The position numbers and the translations under genes were made by a program. 64,000 nucleotides of DNA from Saccharum officinarum (taxonomy: Eukaryota; Streptophyta; Magnoliopsida; Poales; Poaceae). Of the stretch, positions 11,832 to 22,470 are shown piece after piece (positions within the stretch are counted from its first letter, which is position 1; the number at the start of each line of letters is the position of its first letter). The notes beneath the pieces are model-generated. The model was not told the DNA's origin and ran no database searches. It was given only the letters and a program-made list of their open reading frames with translations. The stretch is taken from positions 13,497,381-13,561,380 of the forward strand of contig CM036221.1 in NCBI GenBank assembly GCA_020631735.1. The letters are read 5' to 3'.

Positions 11832-11844
11832 AAAAAGGGGGAGA
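11832..11844 (+). other. 3' polypurine tract (plus-strand primer site)
   Basis: AAAAAGGGGGAGA ends one base before the 3' LTR, the expected position for plus-strand DNA priming. The stretch 11438-11831 has no gene. Confidence 0.85.
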
Positions 11845-11845
11845 T

Positions 11846-13452
11846 TGAAAGCATCTAGGCCCCGAGGTTTGGTTTCGGCAATTGATGACAACGCCTTGTT
11901 ACCATGACTAACGTGTGTTTTGCAGAAACTTTGGTAAGTTAGGTCATGGAGGTTTGAACTGCTTTGGGCACCATGGTATTCATGCCCCTTGATGGAAATC
12001 GTTTCGGTTTTCAAAAGAGTGACGTCAAGATTAAGGACGGTTAGTTCCGGATGTCAAGGTGTTGAGAGACATTTGGAATAGTCGTTAGGATCTTCGTTTT
12101 TCTCTTTTGGCCGTACTATGAAGGGGGGCATGAGCGGGTAGCTTGACCTAGGCGAGTCCTATGTTTAGGTGTGGTGCACACTTGTTAAACTTGGCGCTAG
12201 GCAGCTCTAGAATAGCTCAAAGTTCAGTTGGGAGCAACTTGGTTCAAGTTGTGACGCTTTGCGGAAAGTTTCGGGTCTTTTTCCAGTGACCGGACGCGGT
12301 CCTCGGCATGACCGGACGCGTCCGGTCAGTTCAGTTCCGCGACTGGGGTTTCAGCTCTGAGCACCGGACGCGGTCCTCGCGAGGACCGGACACGGTGGTC
12401 AGAAGTCAACACGTGTCACTTTAGGGAAACACCCGATCGGACGCGACCTGGGTGTGATCGGCGCGTCCGGTCATAGTCCAGTAAGGTCCTGAAACGACCG
12501 GACGCGTCCGGTCATCACCCATCGGACGCGGTAGCGCGTCCGGTGCGAGTACAGTAAGCTCCACGCACGATCGGACGCGTCCGGTCACCCCTGACCGGTG
12601 CGTCCGGTCATCTAGGTGTTTTTCAGTTTTTTGACCGTTACGAGCGACCGGCGCGTCCGGTCAGTACGACCGGCGCGTCCGGTCAGCTCGAGTTTTGCTG
12701 AGTCAGCAGGTAACGGTTCGTTTCGTCTGTGGGGTGTATAAATACATCCCCACCACCTCTTTTAGAGGTCTCTTGCTCATTTGATCAGCTGATAAACACT
12801 TTTGAAGTGCAAGGTAGTGCAAGAGCACTAGTGAGGATAGAGATTTGAGAATCAAAGCTTGAGAGTTCCTCACTAGCGATTAGAGAGTAACAAGTGTGCA
12901 TCTACTTTCTCATTTAGGCTCGTAGAGGTCAAGTGAGAGTTCTAGCTTGTTACTCTTGGTGATCGCCATCACCTAGACGGCTTGGTGGTGATTGGGAGTT
13001 TGGTGTTCATCCGGCGGAGCTTGTGGATGACCCAACTCATCTTGTGAGCGGTTGTGGGTGATTCACCGCGACGGAGTGTCGAAGAATCAACCCGTAGAGA
13101 GCACTTGATCCTTGCGCGGATCAAGGGGGAGCGACACCCTTGCGCGGGTGCTCCAACGAGGACTAGTGGGGAGTGGCGACTCTCCGATACCTCGGAAAAA
13201 CATCGCCGTGTTCCTTGCCCCTTTACATTCAAGCATTTACTTTCTCGTATTTACTTACTTTGCTTGTTTACATTCCTAGACTTGCCATGCTAGACTAGGA
13301 TTGGAAACTAGGGTGCAAAACTTTGTATCGGTAGACTCTCTAGGAACACAAGTAGACACTAGGGGTGAATTCCAGCTTGTAGGATTTATTCCTTGCTTTT
13401 ATTTTTAGAAAAGCCCAATTCACCCCCCCTCTTGGGCATCTTGATCCTTTCA
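11846..13452 (+). repeat. 3' LTR of the Sirevirus element
   Basis: The 3' LTR is 1607 bp and nearly identical to 103-1708. It carries the same palindrome array and a TATA box at 12737-12744. Confidence 0.95.
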
Positions 13453-13820
13453 CCTGCAACATCGAAAAAATATATAGTGCAACATTGAAAAACATGCCCT
13501 GCAACATCGAAAAATATGTACTGCAACAAAGAAAATATGTACTGCAACATTGAAAAAATATGTACTGCAACATCGAAAACATATACTGCAATATAAAAAA
13601 ACATGTACTGCAACATCAAAAAAACATATACTGCAACATCAAAAAAATATCTACTGCAACATCAAAAATTATGTGCTGCAATATCGAAAATTATGTATTG
13701 TAACATCTCAAGTAGTAGTACTACAACATCAGAAAAATATCTGTTGCAACGACCCAAAAATCCTATTGCAACATTCAAAAATCATATGTTAAAACATCCC
13801 AAAACACTCAGTGCAACACG
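13453..13820. repeat. Degenerate tandem repeat, about 20-25 bp unit (CTGCAACATC + A-rich)
   Basis: Some fifteen imperfect units of CTGCAACATCGAAAAATATGTA follow each other. The spacing varies and there is no leader, so this is ordinary tandem DNA. Frames through it (13340-13908) are repeat translations. The tract continues 1-102 across the retrotransposon. Confidence 0.85.
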
Positions 13821-13829
13821 GGAGAAACA

Positions 13830-14290
13830 ACGACAAAAAAGCATACAAAACATCAATGGCCCATCACCTTCGAGGTCACCGGAGGGAGGAGGGAATAGGA
13901 CCCCATAGCTTGCCAGAACCCTAGCCACTACCGCGTCCCTCAGATCCAGAAGAGGAAGAGGAGGGCTCAGATCCAAAGGAGGAGGAGGAGCGCTCAGATC
14001 CAAAGGAGGAGGAGCGCTCAGATCCAGAAAAGAACCGACCTACCTGTCGGAGCCGCTGCCGTCGTCTCCGGTGGGGGAGCGGGACGGGGTCGCTGGGAGC
14101 GCGGGGTTGCATGGAGGTCACGCAGAGGGGAGGGAGGGAGGGGCGGGCGGGAGCGACAGCGAGGTGTAGCATGCGGCGTCCATTTCGGCGAGCGGGAGTG
14201 AGCAGTCAAGAGGATAAGGAATGAGTGCGGGAGCGGCGTACAACACGGGTGGGTTGGTACGTCGCGCGGTCAGGTGCGTTCGCGATGGGA
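13830..14290. other. GC-rich gene-free stretch with a short purine repeat
   Basis: A motif of the type GCTCAGATCCAAAGGAGGAG recurs three times near 13965-14035. On the minus strand the rest reads as Pro/Ser-rich low complexity. It might be a captured gene fragment in an older transposon, but I cannot identify one. Confidence 0.4.
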
Positions 14291-14299
14291 TAAGGTTGT

Positions 14300-14850
14300 C
14301 TCCAACAAGTGACCCATCAGGAGACCCAAACCCAAAATGAGTTTTCAACAGAATACAGCCTCCAACAGAGTACCTGTATGGAAGACTCATTTTAGGTGTC
14401 AGAAGAGGTATAACCCAAATTTGAGTATCCTCTCTCCTGAAGACCCATTTGCAGAAATGGTTCTCTTTTGGGTCTTATTGCTGGAGAAGACCAAAATTGG
14501 GTATTGAACCCTTTGCCTATAGCGCTATCCAAACGTGAAATGAGTCTTGTATTTTGGATAGCCGTTGTTGGAGACAGTATGCCCCATATGGGCACTCATA
14601 CCCAAAATGGGTCTCAAATGGTACTATATCACCCTCCAACAGAGTACCTATATACGAGACTCATTTTAGGTTACAGCAAATGCACAAGCTAAATATGAGT
14701 ATCCTCTCTTCTGGAGATCCATTTACAGAAACGGTTCTCTTTTGAATCATGTTGTTGGAGAAGATAAATAGGTACGGAACCCTTTACCTGAAGCGCAACC
14801 CAAACGTGAAATGGGCCTGTATTTTGAGTAATGTCGTTCGAGATAGCCTG
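14300..14850. repeat. Direct tandem duplication, about 275-bp unit
   Basis: The segment around 14361-14570 (TCCAACAGAGTACCT ... GGAGACAG) recurs around 14635-14840 at an offset of 274 bp with moderate divergence. The edges contain opposed TTGTCTCCAACA and TGTTGGAGACA, so it may derive from a MITE-like non-autonomous transposon. Confidence 0.6.
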
Positions 14851-15636
14851 GCGCGCGGGTTGAGTGCGTCCGGCGCCCGGACGACCGGTTCACGTCATTA
14901 TAAAAAGAAATTGCAGCTTTCCTCGGAGTGAGCCATGTGCAGTGCCATGTTGGAGGCAGGTGGGCGGTGAAAAGTACTTGTCGGACTGGGATTAAAACGC
15001 GCGTAATTTGATTGTTGGAAAGGGAGCGTGTGGCCCAGCTGGGAATTATATAGTATATATATTGATTCGTGTTTCGTACTAGGTTTCATTTTCACAAGGA
15101 ATATGGATGGTACTGCTACATCAAGATCAAGTGGAGATTTTTCCTAAGGAATGGTGCCAAGAGACATATGTGCAGGAGCCATGAACGCGCCCAAGCCCAA
15201 ATACAATTTTGTATCCAGGGAAAAGGAAGTGTCACCCTACTGCACACCTCCTTGTCCTTGGGTGGACACCGGAGGGATGGAAAGGGATAGGACCTGTTTG
15301 GTAGGACTTTTGCCCTAATTTTACAAAGTTTTTTTTTCAGCTTATACCAAACACGCCTAATGAAACAATTTCTTCCTAAAAAACCGTTTTCATCTTCCTC
15401 TCACAGGCACGGTTTTCTCAAAATCTGCTTCACTGGTAAAGCTGAGCTGTACCAAATAGTCTCGTACTCTCTCGCTCTCACCAAAGGCAAATGGACAATG
15501 CACTCAACAGATAAATGAAAAAGAATGGTATATATACCGGTGCCGCCGCCTCCCGTACCATGTCTCACTGTTGGTATGGTATATCGACTTATCGAGCGCG
15601 CTTGATTGCTTGCTGTTTCCCCGAGCAAGGTATGGA
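14851..15636. other. Gene-free stretch
   Basis: No gene is supported. A short pair CCTGTTTGGTAGGAC (about 15293) and TACCAAACACGCC (about 15345) looks like a very small inverted-repeat remnant of a MITE. Confidence 0.4.
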
Positions 15637-15795
15637 TTACTTTTTACTCGCTTCTTTCTAAATTATAAGACGTTTTGACTTTTATAAATAAATTGCTTTT
15701 ATTAGGTATCTAGACTATATCTAAGTGCACAGTAAAGACTATGAATTAAAAAACCCAAAAAGGTCTTATAATTTGAAATGGATTGATTTAGTATA
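15637..15795. mobile_element. Degenerate Stowaway-type MITE
   Basis: CTAAATTATAAGACGTTTTGAC at the left and GGTCTTATAATTTGAAATGG at the right are opposed arms of the common grass Stowaway pattern. The outer ends are worn. 15800-16495 shows nothing else supportable. Confidence 0.55.
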
Positions 15796-16495
15796 CACTG
15801 TACATTCAGTAGCATATAGGGAAGCAAACAAAGAAATGGTCCGATATGCGTGCTATATCATCCGATCCTCAACAGCGCGGTTTCATTTCGTCCCACAGCG
15901 GAGAATGATGAAGAAGATTATTGGCGACTCGATCGGCAGTCACTTTCCTTATATCTCTCTCGCGTGTGGACGTACGCTTCTTCCGTCGGCCCATGCTTAT
16001 GCTGATATATATAATATATGCATGCATCATCCATGGACCATATACAATTGCAAAGCTGCTGGAAACGGTAGGAACACTGTCGCCGCTGGCGCGAGCGCGA
16101 CGAGTCGTCACGTCTCACCGATCACCGTCACCGGACGCTCGGCTCGTTCGGTCGTTCCCCCTGCAGTCTGCATCCTCTGTACCCCCACGCCGAAGCCAAA
16201 GCCGCAGCAAATATCCAGACTGAACTGGCTGTGGTGCAGAAACGGCGGAAAAGGGAGCCGAGCGTGAGAATCTGCCATGGAGCTGCTGGTGTAGCGTCGC
16301 TGTCAGTGAACGCTCATACTCCAATTGGGTACTGTCAGTTAGTGCCTTCGTGGGGTTGAAAAGGATTTCATTTTCATGCGCACCTGCCTTTTCCAGCAAA
16401 AGGCGCAAAGGATTTTTATGGCACTACTGCTATCTCCGGTGGGAAAGGTGTTCTTCACCACCCTTTCTCTCTCTTTTTGCGAACCCGTCCTTCTC

Positions 16496-16655
16496 AAAAG
16501 AAAATGCTCCATTACATTAAACTTATGATACATGCATAGAGTATTAAATATAGATGAAATCAAAACTAATTACACAATTTGGTTATACTTTGCGAGACGA
16601 ACTTTTTGAGCCTAATTAGTCAACGGTTGGACAATTATTACCAAATACAAACAAA
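16496..16655. mobile_element. Tourist/Harbinger-like MITE fragment
   Basis: It contains the internal blocks ATGCATAGAGTATTAAATATAG, CTAATTACACA and GCCTAATTAGTC shared with the MITEs at 18195, 18492, 18805, 33659 and 41276. The ends are missing. Confidence 0.55.
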
Positions 16656-16879
16656 ATGTCCGTGCTGCTCGCGGCGTCGCCCGAGCCCGAGCCGTCCCCC
16701 CCCCCACTCGCGCCTTCCGTCACGGCTACGCTCCATCCACCTGCCGCGGCCACTGCCGAGGTCCATGCCGCCGCCGAGCTCTGCACCAGCGACCTCCGCG
16801 CACTCCGTGGCATCGAGCTCCATGCCGGTGTCGAGCTCCACAACGACGAGCTCCATTTGTCCAAACAGCAAGGTGCCAT

Positions 16880-17285
16880 TGCGCTTGCGCTAAAAGCGCA
16901 CGTTGCAAGCGTATGTTTCAACTGTTTCATATGTCTCAGAGGTATGTTGCAAGGGTTTCGTATGGATATTGCAAAAGTAGATCGGGATGTTGCATATGTA
17001 GCGATGGTTGTACACGTACGTTGCAAACGTCTGTTCCCAATATTTCATCTGTTTTTTCAGACGTATGTTGCAAGTGTGTTTATCTGGATGTTGCATATGT
17101 TTTACACATATATTGCAAGCATTTTTATCTGGATGTTGCGTATGCGTTGTAATTGTTTTCAAGTGTTTTTCATGTGTTTTTGCAAGTGTTTCAGACGCCT
17201 GTTTTATATGTTTCATCTGTCTTTAGATGTATATTGCAATTGTTGTATCTAGATATTTTAAAAGTAGATCGGGTGTTGCATCTCT
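16880..17285. repeat. Degenerate ATGTTGCA repeat (opposite orientation to the 13.5-kb tract)
   Basis: GTTGCA-containing units with TTTCATCTG and TTATCTGGATGTTGC spacers recur at 25-60 bp intervals. The core is the reverse complement of the TGCAACAT core at 13453-13820. The frame 16656-17252 is a translation of this repeat plus GC-rich DNA, not a gene. 17290-17935 holds no identifiable gene. Confidence 0.6.
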
Positions 17286-17935
17286 CTCTTTACTTTCTGT
17301 TGCCTCACCTTGGTGTCTCCTCCTCGTCTTCTGCTGTCTTGCATCCTTCTCAGACTACGGACCGGCGAAGGAGGTGCGTTGGGGGCCGGCGGATGGGACA
17401 CGCCGGGGGAATTGCGGTGAGGACGCGAGCGCACGCTATCCCCTTCCGTTACGCGGGCGGATAGCGTTTCGGTCTCCTTTAGTTTTCTATTTTACACGAG
17501 ATGCTGACCACGATGCCAGCCCACGGTTCGGTTGGCTGCGTCAGCACGCGCTACGACCGCCTAATCGTTGCATTGCGTTGCATTGCATCCTATGAATCCT
17601 ACCAAGGATCGCAATGTGACACATGGCGGCCTCTCTCTCTGGACTACGGCAGTACAGCTAGCACTAGCAGTACGCCAGTACCCTACAGCCCCACAGCTCT
17701 TCTTCACTTGAATGGATAGTCGGACAGTGTTGCGGTTGAAGCAGGACCAGTCCCAAGTCCCTCCCGGACGCCGGACGCATGACGCATGTACACCCCGCGT
17801 ACTGCTGCCGGTCCTGCTCCTGCACCTGCCTGGCATGGCATGTATCTACGCCTACGCGCCAATGGCAAAGAATCATGCAACAACATGGCATGGCAGGTAA
17901 GGTAGGCAAGCAAGCCACGCAGAGCACACAGCAGT

Positions 17936-18144
17936 GGGCTGTTTGGTTTGGAGCCAGCTTTTACCACGCCAAGTGTGACGGCGCCACAACCGTTGCGGCC
18001 AAATCGATCGCCACAAGAGTGTGGCGAGAATTGTGAGGGCCGGTGCGGTGGCTGCCAGACTCAATGCCTGAACCAAACACTGTCCAATTAAATGATGGCG
18101 GGCCACGGCGTGGCGTGGCGGAGCGTGGCTCCCAACCAAACATC
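17936..18144. mobile_element. Small MITE with GTTTGGTTTGGAGCC ends
   Basis: GTTTGGTTTGGAGCCA near the left end and TGGCTCCCAACCAAAC near the right are near-complementary over about 16 bp. The interior is GC-rich and non-coding. Superfamily undetermined. Confidence 0.5.
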
Positions 18145-18194
18145 CTCTGCTCCACAGCCGCGCGCTCTTTAATGGCACGCGAATATGGATATGG

Positions 18195-18427
18195 GCCCCA
18201 AAATTTTGCAATTTTTTTTAAGATTTTTCGTCACATCAAATCTTTGGACGCATGCATAAAGCATTAAATATAGATAAAAAAATAAAAACAAATTATACAG
18301 CTGAGACGAAATTCACGAGAGGAATCTTTTAAGCCTAATTAAACCATGATTGGACACTAATTATTAAATAACAACGAAAGTGCTACATTACCATTTTCTA
18401 AAATATTTCGCGAACTAAACGAGTCCC
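18195..18427. mobile_element. Tourist/Harbinger-like MITE
   Basis: It shares the blocks CACATCAAATCTTTGGACGC, GCATTAAATATAGATAAA, GCCTAATTAAACC and ACAACGAAAGTGCTAC with the other copies and ends GAACTAAACGAG. Confidence 0.65.
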
Positions 18428-18491
18428 ATGGACTGGTGGATCGCGGATGCACATGGGTCCGCTTCACTTCACTTGCATACGTACGTAGGCC

Positions 18492-18722
18492 CTCCCAATA
18501 AATTTTGCAAAAATTTTCAGATTTCCTATCACATCGAATCTTTGACACATACATGAAATATTAAATATAGATAAAAAATAAAAATAATTATATAGTTTAG
18601 ACGAAATGGACGAGACGAATCTTTTAAGCCTAATTAAACCATAATTGAATACTAATTGCCAAATAACAACGAAATTTGCTACCGTGTTGTTTTGCAATTT
18701 TTTTTGCAACTAAACATGCCCG
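18492..18722. mobile_element. Tourist/Harbinger-like MITE
   Basis: Same family and orientation as 18195-18427, with diverged ends (AACTAAACATGCCC at the right). Confidence 0.65.
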
Positions 18723-18804
18723 TAGTACTGTACTCCGTAATCCAGGCCGCCGCCAAGAGTTTTCGGCGTATTAACTGCTCAGCTTGCAATAGTAGTCCAT
18801 AGGA

Positions 18805-19040
18805 GGCCGTGTTTAGATAAAAAAGAGTCAAAATTTTTTGCACAGTAACTGTCACATCGAATCTTTACATGTATGCATGAAGTATTAAATGTAGATAAAA
18901 AAATAACTAATTGCACAGTTTGTCTGTAAATATCGAGATGAATCTTTTGAACCTAGTTAGTCCATGGTTAGACAAATTTTATCAAATAACAACGAAAAAT
19001 GCTACAGAAACTCTTAAAAAAATTCACATCTAAACACGCC
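18805..19040. mobile_element. Tourist/Harbinger-like MITE
   Basis: Terminal inverted repeats GGCCGTGTTTAGAT and ATCTAAACACGCC are clear and the interior belongs to the same family. The stretch from 19041 to the MULE at 19461 contains nothing identifiable. Confidence 0.7.
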
Positions 19041-19460
19041 TCGAATCTGTGATATGACATGACATGCAAGATCCACTCCATCTGCTCAGGGACTTATTGT
19101 TTATTATGCACCTCAATTTGAAGGATATTGTCCATCCAATCCCTCGACTCGCATGGGAGTGTTATTCGGGTCTCTGGACTCTCAAAAATCAAAATCCATT
19201 TTTTCAGGTTTTTGAGCTTGTCTCTTAAGCTATCTTTAATGATGTCCTAAACTCTCAAGATGCTAACCTTGGACGGGAGGTCACCGGGACAAAAAAAAAA
19301 GGAAAAAAAAAGGTATCCTTATTAAGCACACGCATGGCGCCACGACGGCAAGACATCTCTTGGAATGACAAAACAAGACACGGGTGGAAGATCCTTGATT
19401 ACGAATCTCCTTAGTGGTGATCGAATTCACGCCTCATTTGTGGCCTAGGCCCAAACTCAA

Positions 19461-19709
19461 CCGAATTTTTTATAATTTGGCCCTTTTTTAAAGTATTTTC
19501 ATGTTTAGACCCTTAGGTGACGTAAAATCAATTTTGGACCCCGAGGGTCGACGCCGTAAGCAACGACGTCGAGGTAAGACGTCTCGACGCCATGAATCAC
19601 GGTGTCGAGCTGCGTAGCCCTATTTGACGTGGATGCTGATGTGGCAGAGAGCTCGACGCCATAATGAACGGCATCGACCCCTCGACGCCGCAGATCACGG
19701 CGTCGAGCG
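19461..19709 (+). repeat. Left MULE terminal inverted repeat with four palindromic modules
   Basis: It matches the reverse complement of the right end at high identity over about 250 bp. The inner 180 bp hold four CGACGCC-N8-10-GGCGTCG-type modules separated by unrelated sequence. Confidence 0.9.
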
Positions 19710-19995
19710 TTGAAGCTATATGCCCCCGCGCGAGCAGCCTGTTTCATTCGAAACTTTCATTTGTTCGTTTCCCTCTCGGTTTCCTCCTATCCCCATCCCC
19801 TCCAATCTCTTTGAATCAACTATTTTCACCTTCAAAACTTTGAGTTGATCCCTAGATCTTCTAGAGCCAGGTATACTCTCTCCCCTCTTCTTTTTTGTCA
19901 CATTGATTTGACCTATATAGGTGTATTTTGTAGTCATAGGTTCATTAGTAGTTTTTTTGAAGAGATTATTAATAGTTGTAATATGTAATCGTAGA

Positions 19996-21276
19996 ATGTC
20001 AAGACGTGGAAAAGCTAGCAAACAAAGGTATCCTTTGCGCATATTTCGACATTATTCGTTCATTGTTGTGCATGAAATGGTAAACCCTAGGTTTTGGGTT
20101 TATTGGTCTTTGATTTCGGTTATAAGAACGAAATTGATTGAATTGTAGCTGTGGCTGGACGACCGGAAGTCCCTACGACCTAAAGCCTATCCCTAGCGGT
20201 GTCCCAAGACCCATGTACTTTTTGTGGTGATCCTTGCAAGTAAGGCTGGATGAAAAACTCGAAGCTCGTTAGCTCGCTCGGCTCGTGGCTGGCTCGGCTC
20301 AGCTCGGCTCGGCTCGTTATGATAACGAGCCGAGCCAAGCCAGGATTTTAGCTCGTTAGCTATAACGAGCCAACTCGAGCTAGCTCGTGAGCCGCTCGCG
20401 AGCCAAACGAGCCGTAGTTTTAGAGAAAAAGTCATCATAACTTATATTAGTTTTGTATTACTTCATGTTTTGCACTTCACAAATAGATGATATGTTAGCT
20501 CATATGAATATTTTGTTCGATTTAAGGTATTAAATATATTATTTTTATATTATTAATATTTTTATGCTTTAGATAAATACAAATATTATATTTTGTATAT
20601 TTTTTTTACCTGGCTCGCGAGCCTAACGAGCCAGCTTGAGCTCGTAACGAGCCGAGCCGAGCCGAGCTGGCTTTCTGGCTCGTTAAGATAACGAGCCGAG
20701 CCGAGCTGGCTCGTTATCCTAACGAGCCAGAACGAGCCGAGCCGAGCCGAGCAGAGCTGAGCTGGCTCGTTAGCCAGCCTTACTTGCAAGGTAGATATTT
20801 CTGAAGATGAAGAAATCTATAGGCAGAGGTATTGGATGTGTCCCAATTTTGCATGGGAGCCTACAGAGCAACAGCGCTGCAGTCAATTTATTGTGAGAAA
20901 ACTATAATTTGGATTAATTATTTTTGTCATATGAAGTATTGCATATTTACTTGTTTTGTAACAATTGCCTTTATTGCAGACGCCTCCACCACTCTGTGAT
21001 TTTGAGCAGTGGATCGACACTGAGATCAAGGAGGATGACAGACGCCTTCTACAAGGCTTGAAGGATTGGGATGCAGAGCGTCTAGATATATTAGAGAAGA
21101 GACGCAGAGAGGATGAAGCAAAAAAGGAGCACAAGGAAGAGGAAGAAAGGAGGCGTGTTGCTACATATAGGGAGGAGAGGGAGAAGAAGCTTGAGCGAGT
21201 ACGCCGAGCGAAGGCAGCGATGGAGGAGAATCCAGATGCCCAGAGGAAGGGAAAGTGGCCTCGTTGCACTCAGTAG
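19996..21276 (+). pseudogene. GRF-zinc-finger-like MULE cargo gene, disrupted
   Basis: Exons by splice sites and phase: 19996-20027 (ATG, MSRRGKASKQ), 20149-20240, 20791-20892 and 20980-21276 (TGA/TAG-terminated Lys/Glu/Arg-rich coiled coil). The exon 2-3 region contains a CX(2)C-type cluster and RYWMCPNF..C..F, then PPPLCDFEQWID, resembling GRF-type zinc fingers (a nucleic-acid-binding fold). The last exon is a basic/acidic helix (about residues 95-170). Two lesions are visible: an extra T in the T run near 20219-20223 shifts the frame just before the cysteine cluster, and a 542-bp hAT MITE splits the same exon at 20240. The gene lies convergent to the other GRF-like gene and just inside the left terminal repeat. 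Function unknown; family assignment is by motif only. Confidence 0.6.
20241..20782. mobile_element. hAT-type MITE, rich in GAGCC/GGCTC, inside a cargo exon
   Basis: It begins TAAGGCTGG and ends CCAGCCTTA, flanked by the 8-bp direct repeat CTTGCAAG (20233-20240 and 20783-20790), as for hAT elements. Both arms contain many AACGAGCCGAGCC motifs, and the centre (about 20420-20610) is AT-rich. The element has no coding capacity. Confidence 0.8.
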
Positions 21277-21798
21277 TTTGCATGACTTCTTAGTTCTATG
21301 GTTTATTCATGAATAATGTTGTTAAGTGTTGTACTTTACAATGTGTTGTCATGTAATGCTCTTTCAGTTTGGGCGTACCTAGGGCATGTTCTGCGTTATT
21401 TAGTACGTTGTCATGTACTTCGAATGTTATTGGACCTATCATATGCGTTTATTGTTTCATTATTTGTAGTCATAATATTAAGTTCAATATTACAGAGTCA
21501 GTGAAACGAGTGGAAGTAGTGCAAATAAAATGTAACGATGTAGTGGATTACATAATTGACACCACACAACACATGAAATGGCATGTCAAAACATGTACCA
21601 ATCTAGGGTACAGAGGTCCTGGAGTAAACCTAACATACCTTAGGTAATTGAAGGCAACAACAAGCACATGAAATGACGGCATGTGAGAACATGTACCAAA
21701 CAAGGGTACATAGTTGTATCGACTAATTCTAACATGCCTTAGGTAATTTAACCAAACACGAACATATGGATGTGAGCTATGAATTAGTTAGGTTTCAG
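21277..21798. other. Intergenic stretch between convergent MULE cargo genes
   Basis: It probably contains the 3' UTRs of both GRF-like genes. ACACATGAAATG..CATG-type phrases recur (about 21569, 21665), but no gene is visible. Confidence 0.4.
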
Positions 21799-22470
21799 CT
21801 AGTAGTGTGGCCACATAGCAAATTGTGCTGCACCTTCTCCGTAGTATCCTCCCATTGTTGGTGGTGGTGGAGGAGGAGGTGGTGGCGGGGCCCCCTTGTT
21901 CTTGTGATTGGGGCAGGTGCAATATGGATCATTGCAGAGTGCCTCCTGTGAACCAGCATCACTTTTTGTTTCGTCATCTTCGTCGTCCTTGTAACTGTTG
22001 CTAATTTCCGTTTCTAGCTCGAAGATACGGTCCTGCAGGTAGTAGATGTACTCTGCATGCGGATAAATAGGTCTTGGATCGACCCACCTGGTGAACCCAC
22101 AATTCTCTTCGGACAAGGAAGACTGCAATAAGTATGTCTTGTAAGTTGAAGTGTAGAAGAGTAACATATTGATGCAATAAATAGTAATATCAATTACCCA
22201 TGCTCGTGGGCATTTGAAGAAGCGACAACCTCCATCTATTCCCTCGGTGAACATCTGCACCAAGCAGTCCTCACCATGCATGCATTTTGGCCACTCTTCT
22301 TTCTGGTCATCATATCCTCTCAGTGGTGCTTCTTTAGTGAAATCACTTTTGCTCTCAACAGGGAACCTATCATAAAGTGCTTCCTCAAAGAAATCGGGAC
22401 CAAGAGAACCCTCCCAAAGAAAGGGAGTTCCCTTCCCTTTTCCTTTCCCTCTTGATGAACCTCCAGACAT
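21799..22470 (-). CDS. GRF-type zinc-finger protein (MULE cargo), intact
   Basis: Two exons, 22470-22198 and 22122-21799, join in phase through a GT..AG intron of 75 bp and give about 198 residues. The N-terminus is Gly/Ser/Lys-rich (MSGGSSRGKGKGKG). Residues 62-110 hold CMHGEDC...GCRFFKCPRAW...NCGFTRWVDP, which fits the GRF zinc-finger pattern (Cys pairs with a central G-R-F). It is followed by a short helix (YIYYLQDRIFELE), an acidic stretch, a CNDPYCTCPNH cysteine cluster and a poly-proline run. GRF fingers bind nucleic acid in several DNA-repair proteins; the role in a transposon is unknown. No lesion is visible. Confidence 0.7.
   Translation of the reverse strand: MSGGSSRGKGKGKGTPFLWEGSLGPDFFEEALYDRFPVESKSDFTKEAPLRGYDDQKEEWPKCMHGEDCLVQMFTEGIDGGCRFFKCPRAWVIDITIYCINMLLFYTSTYKTYLLQSSLSEENCGFTRWVDPRPIYPHAEYIYYLQDRIFELETEISNSYKDDEDDETKSDAGSQEALCNDPYCTCPNHKNKGAPPPPPPPPPPTMGGYYGEGAAQFAMWPHY

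Larger units (their letters stand above)
103..13452 (+). mobile_element. Near-complete Ty1/copia Sirevirus LTR retrotransposon
   Basis: A 13.35-kb element is bounded by two LTRs of 1606 and 1607 bp that begin TGAAAG and end CTTTCA. The order is LTR, primer-binding site, gag, pol (protease, integrase, reverse transcriptase, RNase H), a long spacer, an env-like ORF, polypurine tract, LTR. Copia order, an oversized gag with two zinc knuckles and an extra ORF downstream of pol place it in the Sirevirus lineage. The flanks are ACTGC (98-102) and CCTGC (13453-13457), a 5-bp target duplication with one mismatch. By eye the LTRs differ at 7 substitutions and 1 indel, about 99.5% identity. At an assumed 1.3e-8 substitutions per site per year this is roughly 0.2 million years. 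Gag carries a one-base frame offset and the env-like ORF one in-frame stop, while pol is open, so this copy is probably not fully autonomous. Confidence 0.95.

Noticed and set aside
13453..13820. Regularly recurring short repeat resembling a CRISPR array at first sight
   Set aside because: Units are degenerate and contiguous with no unique spacers, and the DNA is plant nuclear.
16656..17252. 198-codon frame
   Set aside because: Its second half is a translation of the ATGTTGCA repeat and the first half is low-complexity Pro/Ala.
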